Assembly (NCBI GenBank): GCA_026388695.1
Contig: JAPLJH010000021.1
Span: forward strand, 1-48,288
Source: Deltaproteobacteria bacterium
Lineage (GTDB): Bacteria > Desulfobacterota > Desulfobulbia > Desulfobulbales > Desulfurivibrionaceae
Length of the DNA stretch: 48,288 nucleotides
Direction of reading: 5' to 3'
The notes beneath the pieces are model-generated. The model had not been told where the DNA came from. It searched no databases and saw nothing but the letters and a program-made list of their open reading frames with translations. Positions 33,670 through 41,027 of the stretch are shown piece after piece (positions within the stretch are counted from its first letter, which is position 1; every line of letters begins with the position of its first letter). Position numbers and translations under genes: made by a program.

Positions 33670-34326
33670 TTACTTGACGCCCCAGTTTGGGGAAGGTGCG
33701 CCGCCCGCACCAATACCGTTCAGGTCATTGACACCCGGTACGGATAAAGGTGGAACTGTGCATTCAATTGCACCGGTGGCTGCGGTCCAATTATCGTTGG
33801 TAGCTGTATACATGGTGTTGGGCGCGTCAGAGTCCAAAGCCCAGGCTGCGTTGCCTTGTTCGTGTTGGGAAACTATGATATAGGAAGTGTGGTTCACGCC
33901 TGCTTCGGTCCCCACGTTGAGGTGAACATTGGCGCCTAGGCCAACCCCCATGCCGCCGATCCTGAGGTTAGCAGGGTCGGCGCTGTTGGTGCTGGTGATC
34001 ATAAGGCCGGGGATGCCTGCTTGGGCAGGCGGCGCCGCCGCCATGGACCCTACAAGAGCTCGGGCGCTTACAATACCGCCGGCTACATCACCAGGGGCGG
34101 CGGCCAGGGTGCCGATGGCTGGGACACCATAAACGCCTATGTCACTCATCAGTGTTTCCATGGAATTCAAGGTCTGATGCGAATCGCCAGCCGCCGCAGT
34201 ATTTCTGGCCCGGGTCTGGTAGGCTGCGAATTGTGGGATGGCGATGGCCGCCAGGATGCCAATGATCGCGACAACGATCATCAACTCGACCAGGGTAAAA
34301 CCTTTTTGATTCTTCATCTTTTTCAT
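33670..34326 (-). CDS. pilA: Type IV major pilin (PilA-like)
   Basis: Structural subunit of the type IV pilus. The 218-residue prepilin has a short basic leader (MKKMKNQKG) cleaved before F in GFTLVELMIVVAIIGILAAIAIP, with the conserved Glu at position +5 and the hydrophobic N-terminal helix. The globular part is Ala/Gly/Asn-rich and has one cysteine, so the usual C-terminal disulfide loop is absent. GAGGAGA precedes the ATG at 34326; upstream in-frame ATGs are rejected. It is a full-length pilin, not the roughly 60-residue form of Geobacter PilA. The divergent PilS/PilR-like pair is its likely regulator. Confidence 0.93.
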   Translation of the reverse strand: MKKMKNQKGFTLVELMIVVAIIGILAAIAIPQFAAYQTRARNTAAAGDSHQTLNSMETLMSDIGVYGVPAIGTLAAAPGDVAGGIVSARALVGSMAAAPPAQAGIPGLMITSTNSADPANLRIGGMGVGLGANVHLNVGTEAGVNHTSYIIVSQHEQGNAAWALDSDAPNTMYTATNDNWTAATGAIECTVPPLSVPGVNDLNGIGAGGAPSPNWGVK

Positions 34327-34413
34327 GGTGTGTCTCCTCATGGTGGTTGTGTCCGATGAACGTGAATTATGCAGGTCCATCTGGTTATATGGCCCAGTCA
34401 CGACCTAGGGCAA

Positions 34414-34430
34414 CTTCAATTTTCATGCCA
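34414..34430 (-). promoter_or_regulatory. Candidate degenerate sigma-54 promoter of the pilin gene
   Basis: On the minus strand TGGCAT-N5-TTGAAG has a full -24 box, but the -12 box has GA where GC is expected. It lies about 90 bases before the pilin start. The flanking 407-base gap between pilin and pilS-like genes (34327-34733) otherwise shows no gene and no clearer promoter. Confidence 0.35.
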
Positions 34431-34733
34431 GGGGGAGATGTGTTTCCGAAATTTGAATTTGTGTTTTGATTTTGGGCTGTTGTCGGGACACACAAAAGAG
34501 AGGAACGAGTCGAGGCTGACATGGTGACATGTTTTGTCAGTTGCCGGTGGCGATATGTGTCAATGGTGACGAACGTATGGAGTTTTTATTCTAAGAAAAG
34601 AGCATAGCGTGTATTTTAGGTAGTTGTAGGGAAAGCATTTTTTTTGCTTAATCAGTTAGCATTTCCATATGGCCTGTCCGGAGTGCCAGATTTTCCTTGT
34701 TTGCAAAACTGTGATGAACCCAGGAGGCGATGC

Positions 34734-36296
34734 ATGCGGGTTTGGAATTTGAAGGCGCAGACGATTTTAACTTTTTTCCTGATTCTAGGGGTTGGCATGC
34801 TGCTGGTAAACGTCGTGTCCATGCAACTTTGGAAGCGGCAGGCTTTGCGTGCCGATTTAGATCATACTCGTAGCCTGCTTTCGGTCATGGCCAGGTATAG
34901 GTTCGAGGGTGGCAGCGAGGGGCGGTTCGGGGATGAAATTAAACAAATATTGCGATCAGATGATGCGATTTTGTGCTTCGGTTCTGTAGCCGCACAGGGA
35001 GAAATCATCAATATCTCCTCCGGATGTGAGGCTTTTGCAAAAGTTTTGGAGATTTCTCTGGCGAATATCACGCACTCTGGCACCGAAGACACTCGCTTCC
35101 TCCCTTATTCTCCATCGGACAGCGGATTAGCGAGAAATAATGTGCTGCTTGTTGCGCAGCCTTATCTATCTCCAGATGGAGCAAGGGGCGCCGTGGCCAT
35201 GGTCCGTTCCGCCCAGCCGATTGATGTACTGTTATGGGAAAATGAAAAGATAATTCTGGGCTATATGCTTGCCAATGCGGTGGTGCTTGCGGTTGTCGGC
35301 TTTTTCCGTATGGTCAAGCTTGTTGTCCGCCCCTTGGAACGCCTTGCCGAACAGGCGGATACCTATTCTCTGAAGCATGATTTTTTGCCTTTTGCTGGGC
35401 GAGCGGGAAATGAGTTTGGGCGTCTCTCCTCAAGCTTGAATCGAATGATGGTGCAACTAGAAGAGGATCGGAAATCGCTTCTTCAGAAGGTGGACTCTCT
35501 GCGGCTTGCCAATGAGGAACTGGAACGGAATCGGCGAGAGATGGTCAGAGCGGAGAAGATGGCGTCCATAGGCAGGTTGGCCGCAGGTCTTGCCCATGAG
35601 ATCGGCAATCCGCTGGGGGTTGTGCTGGGATACCTGGATCTTCTCGGGCAAGGTGTGGAAGCTCCCGAGGAAAGGAAAGAGTTCGCAAGGCGTGCGGAGC
35701 AGGAGGTGGCGCGGGTGGGCAGGTTGATCAGGCAATTGCTGGATTATGCCCGGCCGGTTGGCGGGGGATTAGCCCCGCTGCATGTGGGAGCGCTTTTGGC
35801 CGAATGCCTGGAGCTGCTTCGCCATGGAACTGTTTCTAGCCACATAGAGTTTTCTCTCAGCTCAGCGACCGAGGACGACTTGGTGCTGGCCGATGCTGAC
35901 GGTCTGCGCCAGATTTTCGTGAATTGTTTCATGAATGCAGTTGATGCCGTTGGTCTGCTTCCTGAAGGGGAGGTAACCACGCGGTGTTTTAACGAACTTG
36001 AGAATGGGCGGCGTTATCTCCGGGTTGTTATCGAGGATAACGGTCCGGGAATTGCAGAAGAACATCTGGAGGCTGTGTTCGAGCCTTTCTTCACAACCAA
36101 GGAACCGGGCAAAGGCACGGGCCTGGGGTTGGCGGTGTCCTGTTCGCTTGTCGAGAAATGGGGCGGGCGGATGTGGGCTGAAAGCGGTCGGGATGACCGT
36201 GGCGGGGGAGCTGCCATCTGGATTTCTCTGCCCTTGGCCGCGTCCGCAGGTGGGGAAAATGGTATGGCCAGTGTGACAGGAGATGTGCATGGGTGA
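34734..36296 (+). CDS. pilS: PilS-like sensor histidine kinase
   Basis: Membrane sensor kinase expected to phosphorylate the PilR-like regulator encoded next. The 520 residues comprise TM1 (about 8-30), a periplasmic sensing domain (about 35-175), TM2 (about 180-200), a HAMP-like segment (about 200-255), a coiled coil, a HisKA domain with phospho-acceptor H288 in LAHEIGNPLG, and an HATPase domain with VNCFMNAVDAV (N box), EDNGPGI (G1), and GKGTGLGLAV (G2). The start is the ATG at 34734, where AGGAGG sits 7 bases upstream. Classical PilS has six TM segments and a PAS domain, so this two-TM form with an external domain is PilS by context. Confidence 0.87.
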   Translation: MRVWNLKAQTILTFFLILGVGMLLVNVVSMQLWKRQALRADLDHTRSLLSVMARYRFEGGSEGRFGDEIKQILRSDDAILCFGSVAAQGEIINISSGCEAFAKVLEISLANITHSGTEDTRFLPYSPSDSGLARNNVLLVAQPYLSPDGARGAVAMVRSAQPIDVLLWENEKIILGYMLANAVVLAVVGFFRMVKLVVRPLERLAEQADTYSLKHDFLPFAGRAGNEFGRLSSSLNRMMVQLEEDRKSLLQKVDSLRLANEELERNRREMVRAEKMASIGRLAAGLAHEIGNPLGVVLGYLDLLGQGVEAPEERKEFARRAEQEVARVGRLIRQLLDYARPVGGGLAPLHVGALLAECLELLRHGTVSSHIEFSLSSATEDDLVLADADGLRQIFVNCFMNAVDAVGLLPEGEVTTRCFNELENGRRYLRVVIEDNGPGIAEEHLEAVFEPFFTTKEPGKGTGLGLAVSCSLVEKWGGRMWAESGRDDRGGGAAIWISLPLAASAGGENGMASVTGDVHG

Positions 36297-37668
36297 CGCC
36301 GGGCGGTTGCTTATAGTCGATGATGAGGAAAGCATGTTGCAGATGCTTTCCGTTGTCGCCTCCAAGGCCGGATATTCGGTAACCCTGGCTCGTAACGGCG
36401 AGGAGGGGCTTGCCGTTTTGGCAAAAGGGCCTTTCGACCTTATCCTCTGTGATCTGAAGATGCCGCGTCTTAATGGTCATGAATTTCTCAATAAAATAAG
36501 AGAGTTGGGCGTTGAGGCGCCGGTTGTCATGATGTCGGCATACGCAGCCATCGAAGACGCGGTGACTGCCATGAAGGCCGGTGCCTATGATTTCATCACC
36601 AAACCATTCAAGGCGGACGAGGTGCTCCTCACCTTGGAGCGGGCAGGCGAGCACCTGCGCCTGCGGCGGGAAAATCAGCGGTTGCGTCAACAGCTCGACG
36701 ATCTTCAGCGCGAGCAGGGGCTTGAGGACATGGTTGGCAAGAGCAGCGTCATGGTCTCCTTTTTGAAAACAATAGTCAAGGTGGCGCAATACGACACCAC
36801 GGTGCTCATCACCGGTGAATCCGGCACCGGCAAGGAACTGGTGGCGAGAGGGATTCACCAAAAAAGCGGCCGGGCCAGCAAGCTTTTTCTGGCCGTCAAT
36901 TGCGGGGGGATGCCTGCAAGCCTGTTGGAAAGCGAGCTGTTCGGCTACGTGAAAGGCGCTTTTACCGGGGCGGAAAAAGACCGCAACGGCATCTTCCAGG
37001 AAGCGAATGGCGGCACTCTTTTTTTGGATGAGATCGGCGAACTCCCCCCGGAAGCTCAGGTGAAGTTGTTGCGGGTTTTGCAGGAGCGGGAGGTTCGACC
37101 TGTCGGTGGGGTGCGGGCGGTGCGCGTCGATGTGCGGGTTCTTGCCGCCACTGCTCGCAAGTTGGAAGAGGAGGTGGCGGCGGGCCGGTTTCGGGAGGAC
37201 CTGTTTTATCGGCTTAATGTGATCCGGTTGCATGTCCCGCCGTTGCGTGAACGCATGGAGGATCTTCCCCTGCTCTGTACCCGTCTGTTCGACCGGATCG
37301 CGGCCAAACTCGACAGACAGCCCCCGGAGCTGCCTCCGGCCACCCTGGCAGTGCTGCTCCGCCACCGTTGGCCCGGCAATGTCCGGGAGCTGGAAAACGC
37401 CCTGGAGCGGGCGATGGTGCTGGCAGAGGGAAAAGTGATCCTACCGGAGCATCTGCCGGAAAATATGGTGGGTGGGTCAGAGCCGTGCAGGATGGGCATC
37501 GAGAATATCCTGGGCACCTACTCCCTGAAAAAAGGACAACGGGAAATGGAGCGCGCCCTTATCGCCCAAGCCCTGGCAGTCACTGGTGGCAATAAGAGCA
37601 AGGCGGGCCTGCTGCTTGAGATCAGTTATCCTTCCCTGCTGAGCAAGATGAAGGATTACGGGTTATGA
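36289..37668 (+). CDS. pilR: PilR-like NtrC-family sigma-54 response regulator
   Basis: The 459-residue activator has a receiver domain (about 5-120, phospho-acceptor D55 in CDLKMP), an AAA+ domain with Walker A GESGTGKE (about 176), the GAFTGA loop, Walker B GTLFLDEIGE, and a C-terminal Fis-type helix-turn-helix (about 415-455). Its ATG at 36289 overlaps the kinase stop by eight bases, with AGGAG at 36278-36282. By position it should act on the pilin promoter and on the sigma-54 promoter of the minor-pilin operon. It is distinct from the GAF-type activator at 4346. Confidence 0.9.
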   Translation: MGDAGRLLIVDDEESMLQMLSVVASKAGYSVTLARNGEEGLAVLAKGPFDLILCDLKMPRLNGHEFLNKIRELGVEAPVVMMSAYAAIEDAVTAMKAGAYDFITKPFKADEVLLTLERAGEHLRLRRENQRLRQQLDDLQREQGLEDMVGKSSVMVSFLKTIVKVAQYDTTVLITGESGTGKELVARGIHQKSGRASKLFLAVNCGGMPASLLESELFGYVKGAFTGAEKDRNGIFQEANGGTLFLDEIGELPPEAQVKLLRVLQEREVRPVGGVRAVRVDVRVLAATARKLEEEVAAGRFREDLFYRLNVIRLHVPPLRERMEDLPLLCTRLFDRIAAKLDRQPPELPPATLAVLLRHRWPGNVRELENALERAMVLAEGKVILPEHLPENMVGGSEPCRMGIENILGTYSLKKGQREMERALIAQALAVTGGNKSKAGLLLEISYPSLLSKMKDYGL

Positions 37669-37847
37669 CAGAGAATGCTCATGTTGAGCGGACTTGTGAT
37701 TGGGGACAGCCCAAGCTTATGGATACGGTGGGACTGGCGTCGAGGTGAGACATGCTCGGTAGTCTGGCTCGCCGGGTATCCACCTGTAATTGTGAGCAAG
37801 GAGGTCGAGTATTCCAAGGAAGGTAAGTCTCAACCAGAATATTTTTC

Positions 37848-38552
37848 TCAGTAAGCGTATAGCGATGATAATGTGGCACTTTCCTGCGTGGCCCCCAGGT
37901 TTCTGGCCTGGATTACAGTATGATACATATACGGGATGTGTTGAGGAGGAACCGGGCCGCTACTGTTGTTGACGACCCCTCCCCCCACCAGGACGTTTGA
38001 AGATGTGCCGCTGTTGCCGCGGGTTGTGGTCGATATGGTAGCGTTCATGGTTACAGTGGGGGTTGGCGCCAGAAATGTCAACGTTAAGATTGCATCCGGG
38101 TTATCGGCAGGATAACCGCCAATGCCAACACTGCCAGGCGTCGTGAGTTTTGCGGTGAAATTCGCGTCGCTAATGAGAGGGGTCAACACTCCGCCGTACG
38201 TTCCCATGGTGCTCAGGAGAGTGCCTTCCACACCTTTTTGGATGATTTCCCTCGCAAAAAAAGTCATACCGCCATACGCGGCTTCCAGCGCTGTTTGATA
38301 GCGGGCTTTTGATCCGGTCGTCCAAAGGGCCGTTCCCGCCATATAGAGAAGAGATCCTATCATGAGCATGCCAACAAGGCCCAAAATCAAAGCCATGACC
38401 AACGCTACTCCTCTTTCACTTCCAAGTATTGCTGCCGTTACAGGCAAGCGAAGCGAAGCCTGGCCGCCGAAAAGTCGCACCGCTGTCGCGGGCCTTGGGA
38501 TGTTTTTATTTTCTATGGGGGGGGCATGTAATTTCTGGTTAATTAGCCGCAT
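37848..38552 (-). CDS. PilX-like minor pilin with an unusually long leader
   Basis: The 234-residue protein has a hydrophobic segment (about 48-75) introduced by SERGVALVMALILGLVGML, which resembles the PilX class of minor pilins, then a helical region and a Gly/Thr/Ser-rich C-terminal half. GGAGGA lies 7 bases before the ATG at 38552. The expected leader (MRL... directly before ERGVALV) is interrupted by about 40 residues (residues 4-45), including RPATAVRLFGGQASLRLPV. This places the hydrophobic helix far from the start and may impair prepilin peptidase processing. The +5 Glu found in major pilins is not visible. It is the last gene of the minor-pilin operon. Confidence 0.78.
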   Translation of the reverse strand: MRLINQKLHAPPIENKNIPRPATAVRLFGGQASLRLPVTAAILGSERGVALVMALILGLVGMLMIGSLLYMAGTALWTTGSKARYQTALEAAYGGMTFFAREIIQKGVEGTLLSTMGTYGGVLTPLISDANFTAKLTTPGSVGIGGYPADNPDAILTLTFLAPTPTVTMNATISTTTRGNSGTSSNVLVGGGVVNNSSGPVPPQHIPYMYHTVIQARNLGATQESATLSSLYAY

Positions 38553-38573
38553 ACGGCGTTCCTCCATAAATGG

Positions 38574-39770
38574 TCATTTTAAATTTTTGGGTGCCACCGA
38601 TAGGCTGTATACCTTCCAGCGATAGTTGGCCCAGAATCCCGGCGCTAATGGATTTAGGACGATGTTAGGTAAAAGGGTAAGGTTAAGTGCCCGACCAGCA
38701 TTAGCCTGCAAGGTTATACCGTCCGCTGCTACTTCGCCAACATTGATGATGGGGGTTGGATGCGTGTAGGTGCGATCCACGCCGCCTTCGTGGGTGAGCA
38801 CATAACACCTTATGGACTTCACCTGATCGCGGATTTGCTCGGCTGTCAAGCCGTTAAGGCCATTGGCATCGGCTCTTGTATCCCATCCCCCGTCACCATT
38901 GGTATCCAGATAATAGACCACCTGAAAGTCGGCCACGCAGTCCACGATGGGCAAGATCGTAAAATTGTCATCGGCCTGGTTCAGCGTAGCCTTGACCAGG
39001 GTTCCCGTGCCTGGCGCACAGTGAGCCGACGACACGCCAGCGGTGCTGATATAGTAGTCGGTGCGGTTGAATGGCCTTCGTGGGTCGATGTTGTCAAGCC
39101 CGTAGACAAGATAGCGCTCACCGTTGGGGTCGAAGGCTGCTTCGGGGGGGGCAAAGGGCGTCAAATCGGCTACTGTTGGACGCGCAAAATAATTCGCTCC
39201 ATCCAGGACAAGCTGGCGGGTTTCTCCTGGGCTAACTTCGGGGCGGATGACGATTACCCTGTCCGTGTTAACGAAAGCCTCGGCACTCAAGGATTGAATA
39301 GAGGCGAGGTGTGCGGCATCCCGGGCCAGCAAACCCCATTTTTGACTGGAAACTCCCCGCACCACATTTAAGGCCTTGATTGCAAGATAATCGGAGGAGT
39401 TCATGCTCATGGAAAGGGGGGAAAGATCTCTACTGATCAGCGCCCGTGGAACATTGGGTGCATCGGCAAGTGCAGCAAGCTCAGCAGGCACAGTAGGCTC
39501 AAAATAAGGATTGAGTACTGCCCCTGTCGGGAATCGGTATGGCAGGCCAAAGCCGGCACTTTCAAGGTCGGACCGCAACAAATCCAGGCCGAGCCCTGTT
39601 TCAATCTTTGTTTCCGCAACACGCCATTGTCGGGAGCCTGTTCTCATCGCCGGGGTGAAGCTTTTAAACATCATGGCCATCAGGATTCCTAAAAGAGCCA
39701 TATAGATCATCAGCTCTACCAGGGAGAAGCCGTAGTCTTTCCGGCGTAAAGTTTTACCGTGCTGTGCCAT
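38574..39770 (-). CDS. PilW-like minor pilin
   Basis: The 398-residue prepilin-like protein carries a short leader (MAQHGKTLRRKDYG) and the cleavage motif G/FSLVELMIYMALLGIL with the +5 Glu. The large periplasmic part includes a calcium-type loop DTNGDGGWDTRAD, as in PilW proteins that link to PilY1. An AGAGG site precedes the ATG. It is part of the operon running from 45396 to 37848; a 174-base gap with small hairpins separates it from the PilV-like gene. Confidence 0.88.
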   Translation of the reverse strand: MAQHGKTLRRKDYGFSLVELMIYMALLGILMAMMFKSFTPAMRTGSRQWRVAETKIETGLGLDLLRSDLESAGFGLPYRFPTGAVLNPYFEPTVPAELAALADAPNVPRALISRDLSPLSMSMNSSDYLAIKALNVVRGVSSQKWGLLARDAAHLASIQSLSAEAFVNTDRVIVIRPEVSPGETRQLVLDGANYFARPTVADLTPFAPPEAAFDPNGERYLVYGLDNIDPRRPFNRTDYYISTAGVSSAHCAPGTGTLVKATLNQADDNFTILPIVDCVADFQVVYYLDTNGDGGWDTRADANGLNGLTAEQIRDQVKSIRCYVLTHEGGVDRTYTHPTPIINVGEVAADGITLQANAGRALNLTLLPNIVLNPLAPGFWANYRWKVYSLSVAPKNLK

Positions 39771-39944
39771 ATCTGCCTCTTAATAATAGCATCGTAATAC
39801 CTTGAGAAATGTGACAGCCTGTCATAACTATGAAACCTGGAGGTGACGGAGCGGAGCAAGACTCCCGACCCAGTGTTTAAGATGGTTATAGTTAAGACTG
39901 AACCCCTGTTTTCACTGGGGTGACAATTCATTGCTAGGTTAGCA

Positions 39945-40421
39945 CTAATCAGTGCGCACGATTATTGTGCTTAAGGTCACCTGGCGAGTCCTATTAGTGG
40001 GTGCCCGGACAGGTCCCCCTGCGCCGCCGACATCGTTCCAGCCCACGGCCACATCGATGCGCTTAAACGCGGTGCCGGAAGTCGCCATGTCGGTGATTTG
40101 TGACAATCTTTGAAAAGGGACGTTAGTCCCGCGGATATTGACTTGGACTGGAGTTGGGGCGGCGACCGGGGCAATCCAGGCTGTTGCAGTCAGGTTAGGC
40201 GCGCCAAAGGTGGAAAATTGTTGTCCCTTCAGCCGAGTCAATTCATCTTCCGCCAGCCTGAGAGCCTCGTCACGTGTCACGTTTCCCTTGTTGGCCTTGA
40301 GGGCCTGAATAATCCCGCCAGCCACGCCCATCATGACCACAGAGAAGACAAGCATGGCAACCATGATTTCCACCAGAGTAAAACCATGCTGCCCGCGTGA
40401 TTGCCGTTTATTGTTGGACAC
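39945..40421 (-). CDS. PilV-like minor pilin
   Basis: The 158-residue prepilin has the leader ending HG before FTLVEIMVAMLVFSVVMMGVAGGI, which is the PilV pattern, and the +5 Glu. The rest is a small globular region with no cysteines. The start is GTG at 40421 with AGGAGGGGC just upstream; it overlaps the FimT/GspH-like gene by 14 bases, which indicates coupling. Confidence 0.87.
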   Translation of the reverse strand: MSNNKRQSRGQHGFTLVEIMVAMLVFSVVMMGVAGGIIQALKANKGNVTRDEALRLAEDELTRLKGQQFSTFGAPNLTATAWIAPVAAPTPVQVNIRGTNVPFQRLSQITDMATSGTAFKRIDVAVGWNDVGGAGGPVRAPTNRTRQVTLSTIIVRTD

Positions 40422-40905
40422 AAGCCCCTCCTCGCATTACGCCCATATTAATGCGGCTTACAGCTATTACGATACAATCCGCGCCAGGCGAGGCCTGCGT
40501 GGAATATCCAGTAATGTTTATGGTTTGGATGTTGCTGGTCAGACCCCTTCGGTCGAAAATAATTGTCGTGGGAAGCCCCCCCCCTATATTTGAGTTCAGG
40601 ACAAAATTTGAAAAATGAATGGGGCCGGGAGTGGGGTCGACCCCGATGTTGGCGACACCATTGTTGTTGACATCCTGCCAAGTTTGCACTTGGTTGGCCG
40701 CCAACGTGGCCAGAGTCTGGATGTTGGTGTTTGCCGCATCGTTTCTGGCCCTCATCAAAATGGAGTGCAGCTTTTTAATGTCTGATTCCACGGCATATTT
40801 ATCATTCCATGATTTGGCAACCATAAGAGTACCGACCGAAAGCATTCCGATTATGGCAATAACAATCATAAGTTCGACCAATGTGAAGCCCGATTTGGCC
40901 TTCAT
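40408..40905 (-). CDS. FimT/GspH-like minor pilin
   Basis: The 165-residue prepilin starts MKAKSG/FTLVELMIVIAIIGMLSVGTLMVAKSW; the GspH/FimT group shares this short form with the +5 Glu. The globular part includes DVNNNGVANIGVDPTPG and ends in two Cys residues in the last 30 positions. The ATG at 40905 with AGGCGGG upstream is chosen over the longer frame to 41022. It lies 122 bases after the PilY1 stop. Confidence 0.85.
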   Translation of the reverse strand: MKAKSGFTLVELMIVIAIIGMLSVGTLMVAKSWNDKYAVESDIKKLHSILMRARNDAANTNIQTLATLAANQVQTWQDVNNNGVANIGVDPTPGPIHFSNFVLNSNIGGGLPTTIIFDRRGLTSNIQTINITGYSTQASPGADCIVIAVSRINMGVMRGGACVQQ

Positions 40906-41027
40906 AGCGTCCCGCCTCGAATCGAAATGGGGCTTTCGCCCGTTTGCGTTGTTGCGCCAGGGGGTGTCTCCCGGGGAACTCTTCCCAGAGTTGGTGTGGA
41001 CGCTAATCTGTTTTGTCGCCACCTTTT

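Noticed and set aside
33573-33713. N-terminal extension of the ABC ATPase into the pilin gene
   Set aside because: It would read through the pilin hairpin and the pilin 3' end; ABC ATPases start near LSLDLVTKSF.
34441-34640. Other possible sigma-54 sites upstream of the pilin or pilS-like genes
   Set aside because: No pair of GG and GC at ten-base spacing was found on either strand here; only the degenerate site at 34414-34430 was kept.
36091-37365. 424-residue open frame antisense to the pilS/pilR genes
   Set aside because: It spans the end of one conserved gene and most of another, so it cannot be the coding strand.
37669-37847. Possible small gene in the gap between the pilR-like and PilX-like genes
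   Set aside because: The 66-codon frame there has no ribosome site or recognisable content; only a short GCTCA/TGAGC hairpin is visible.
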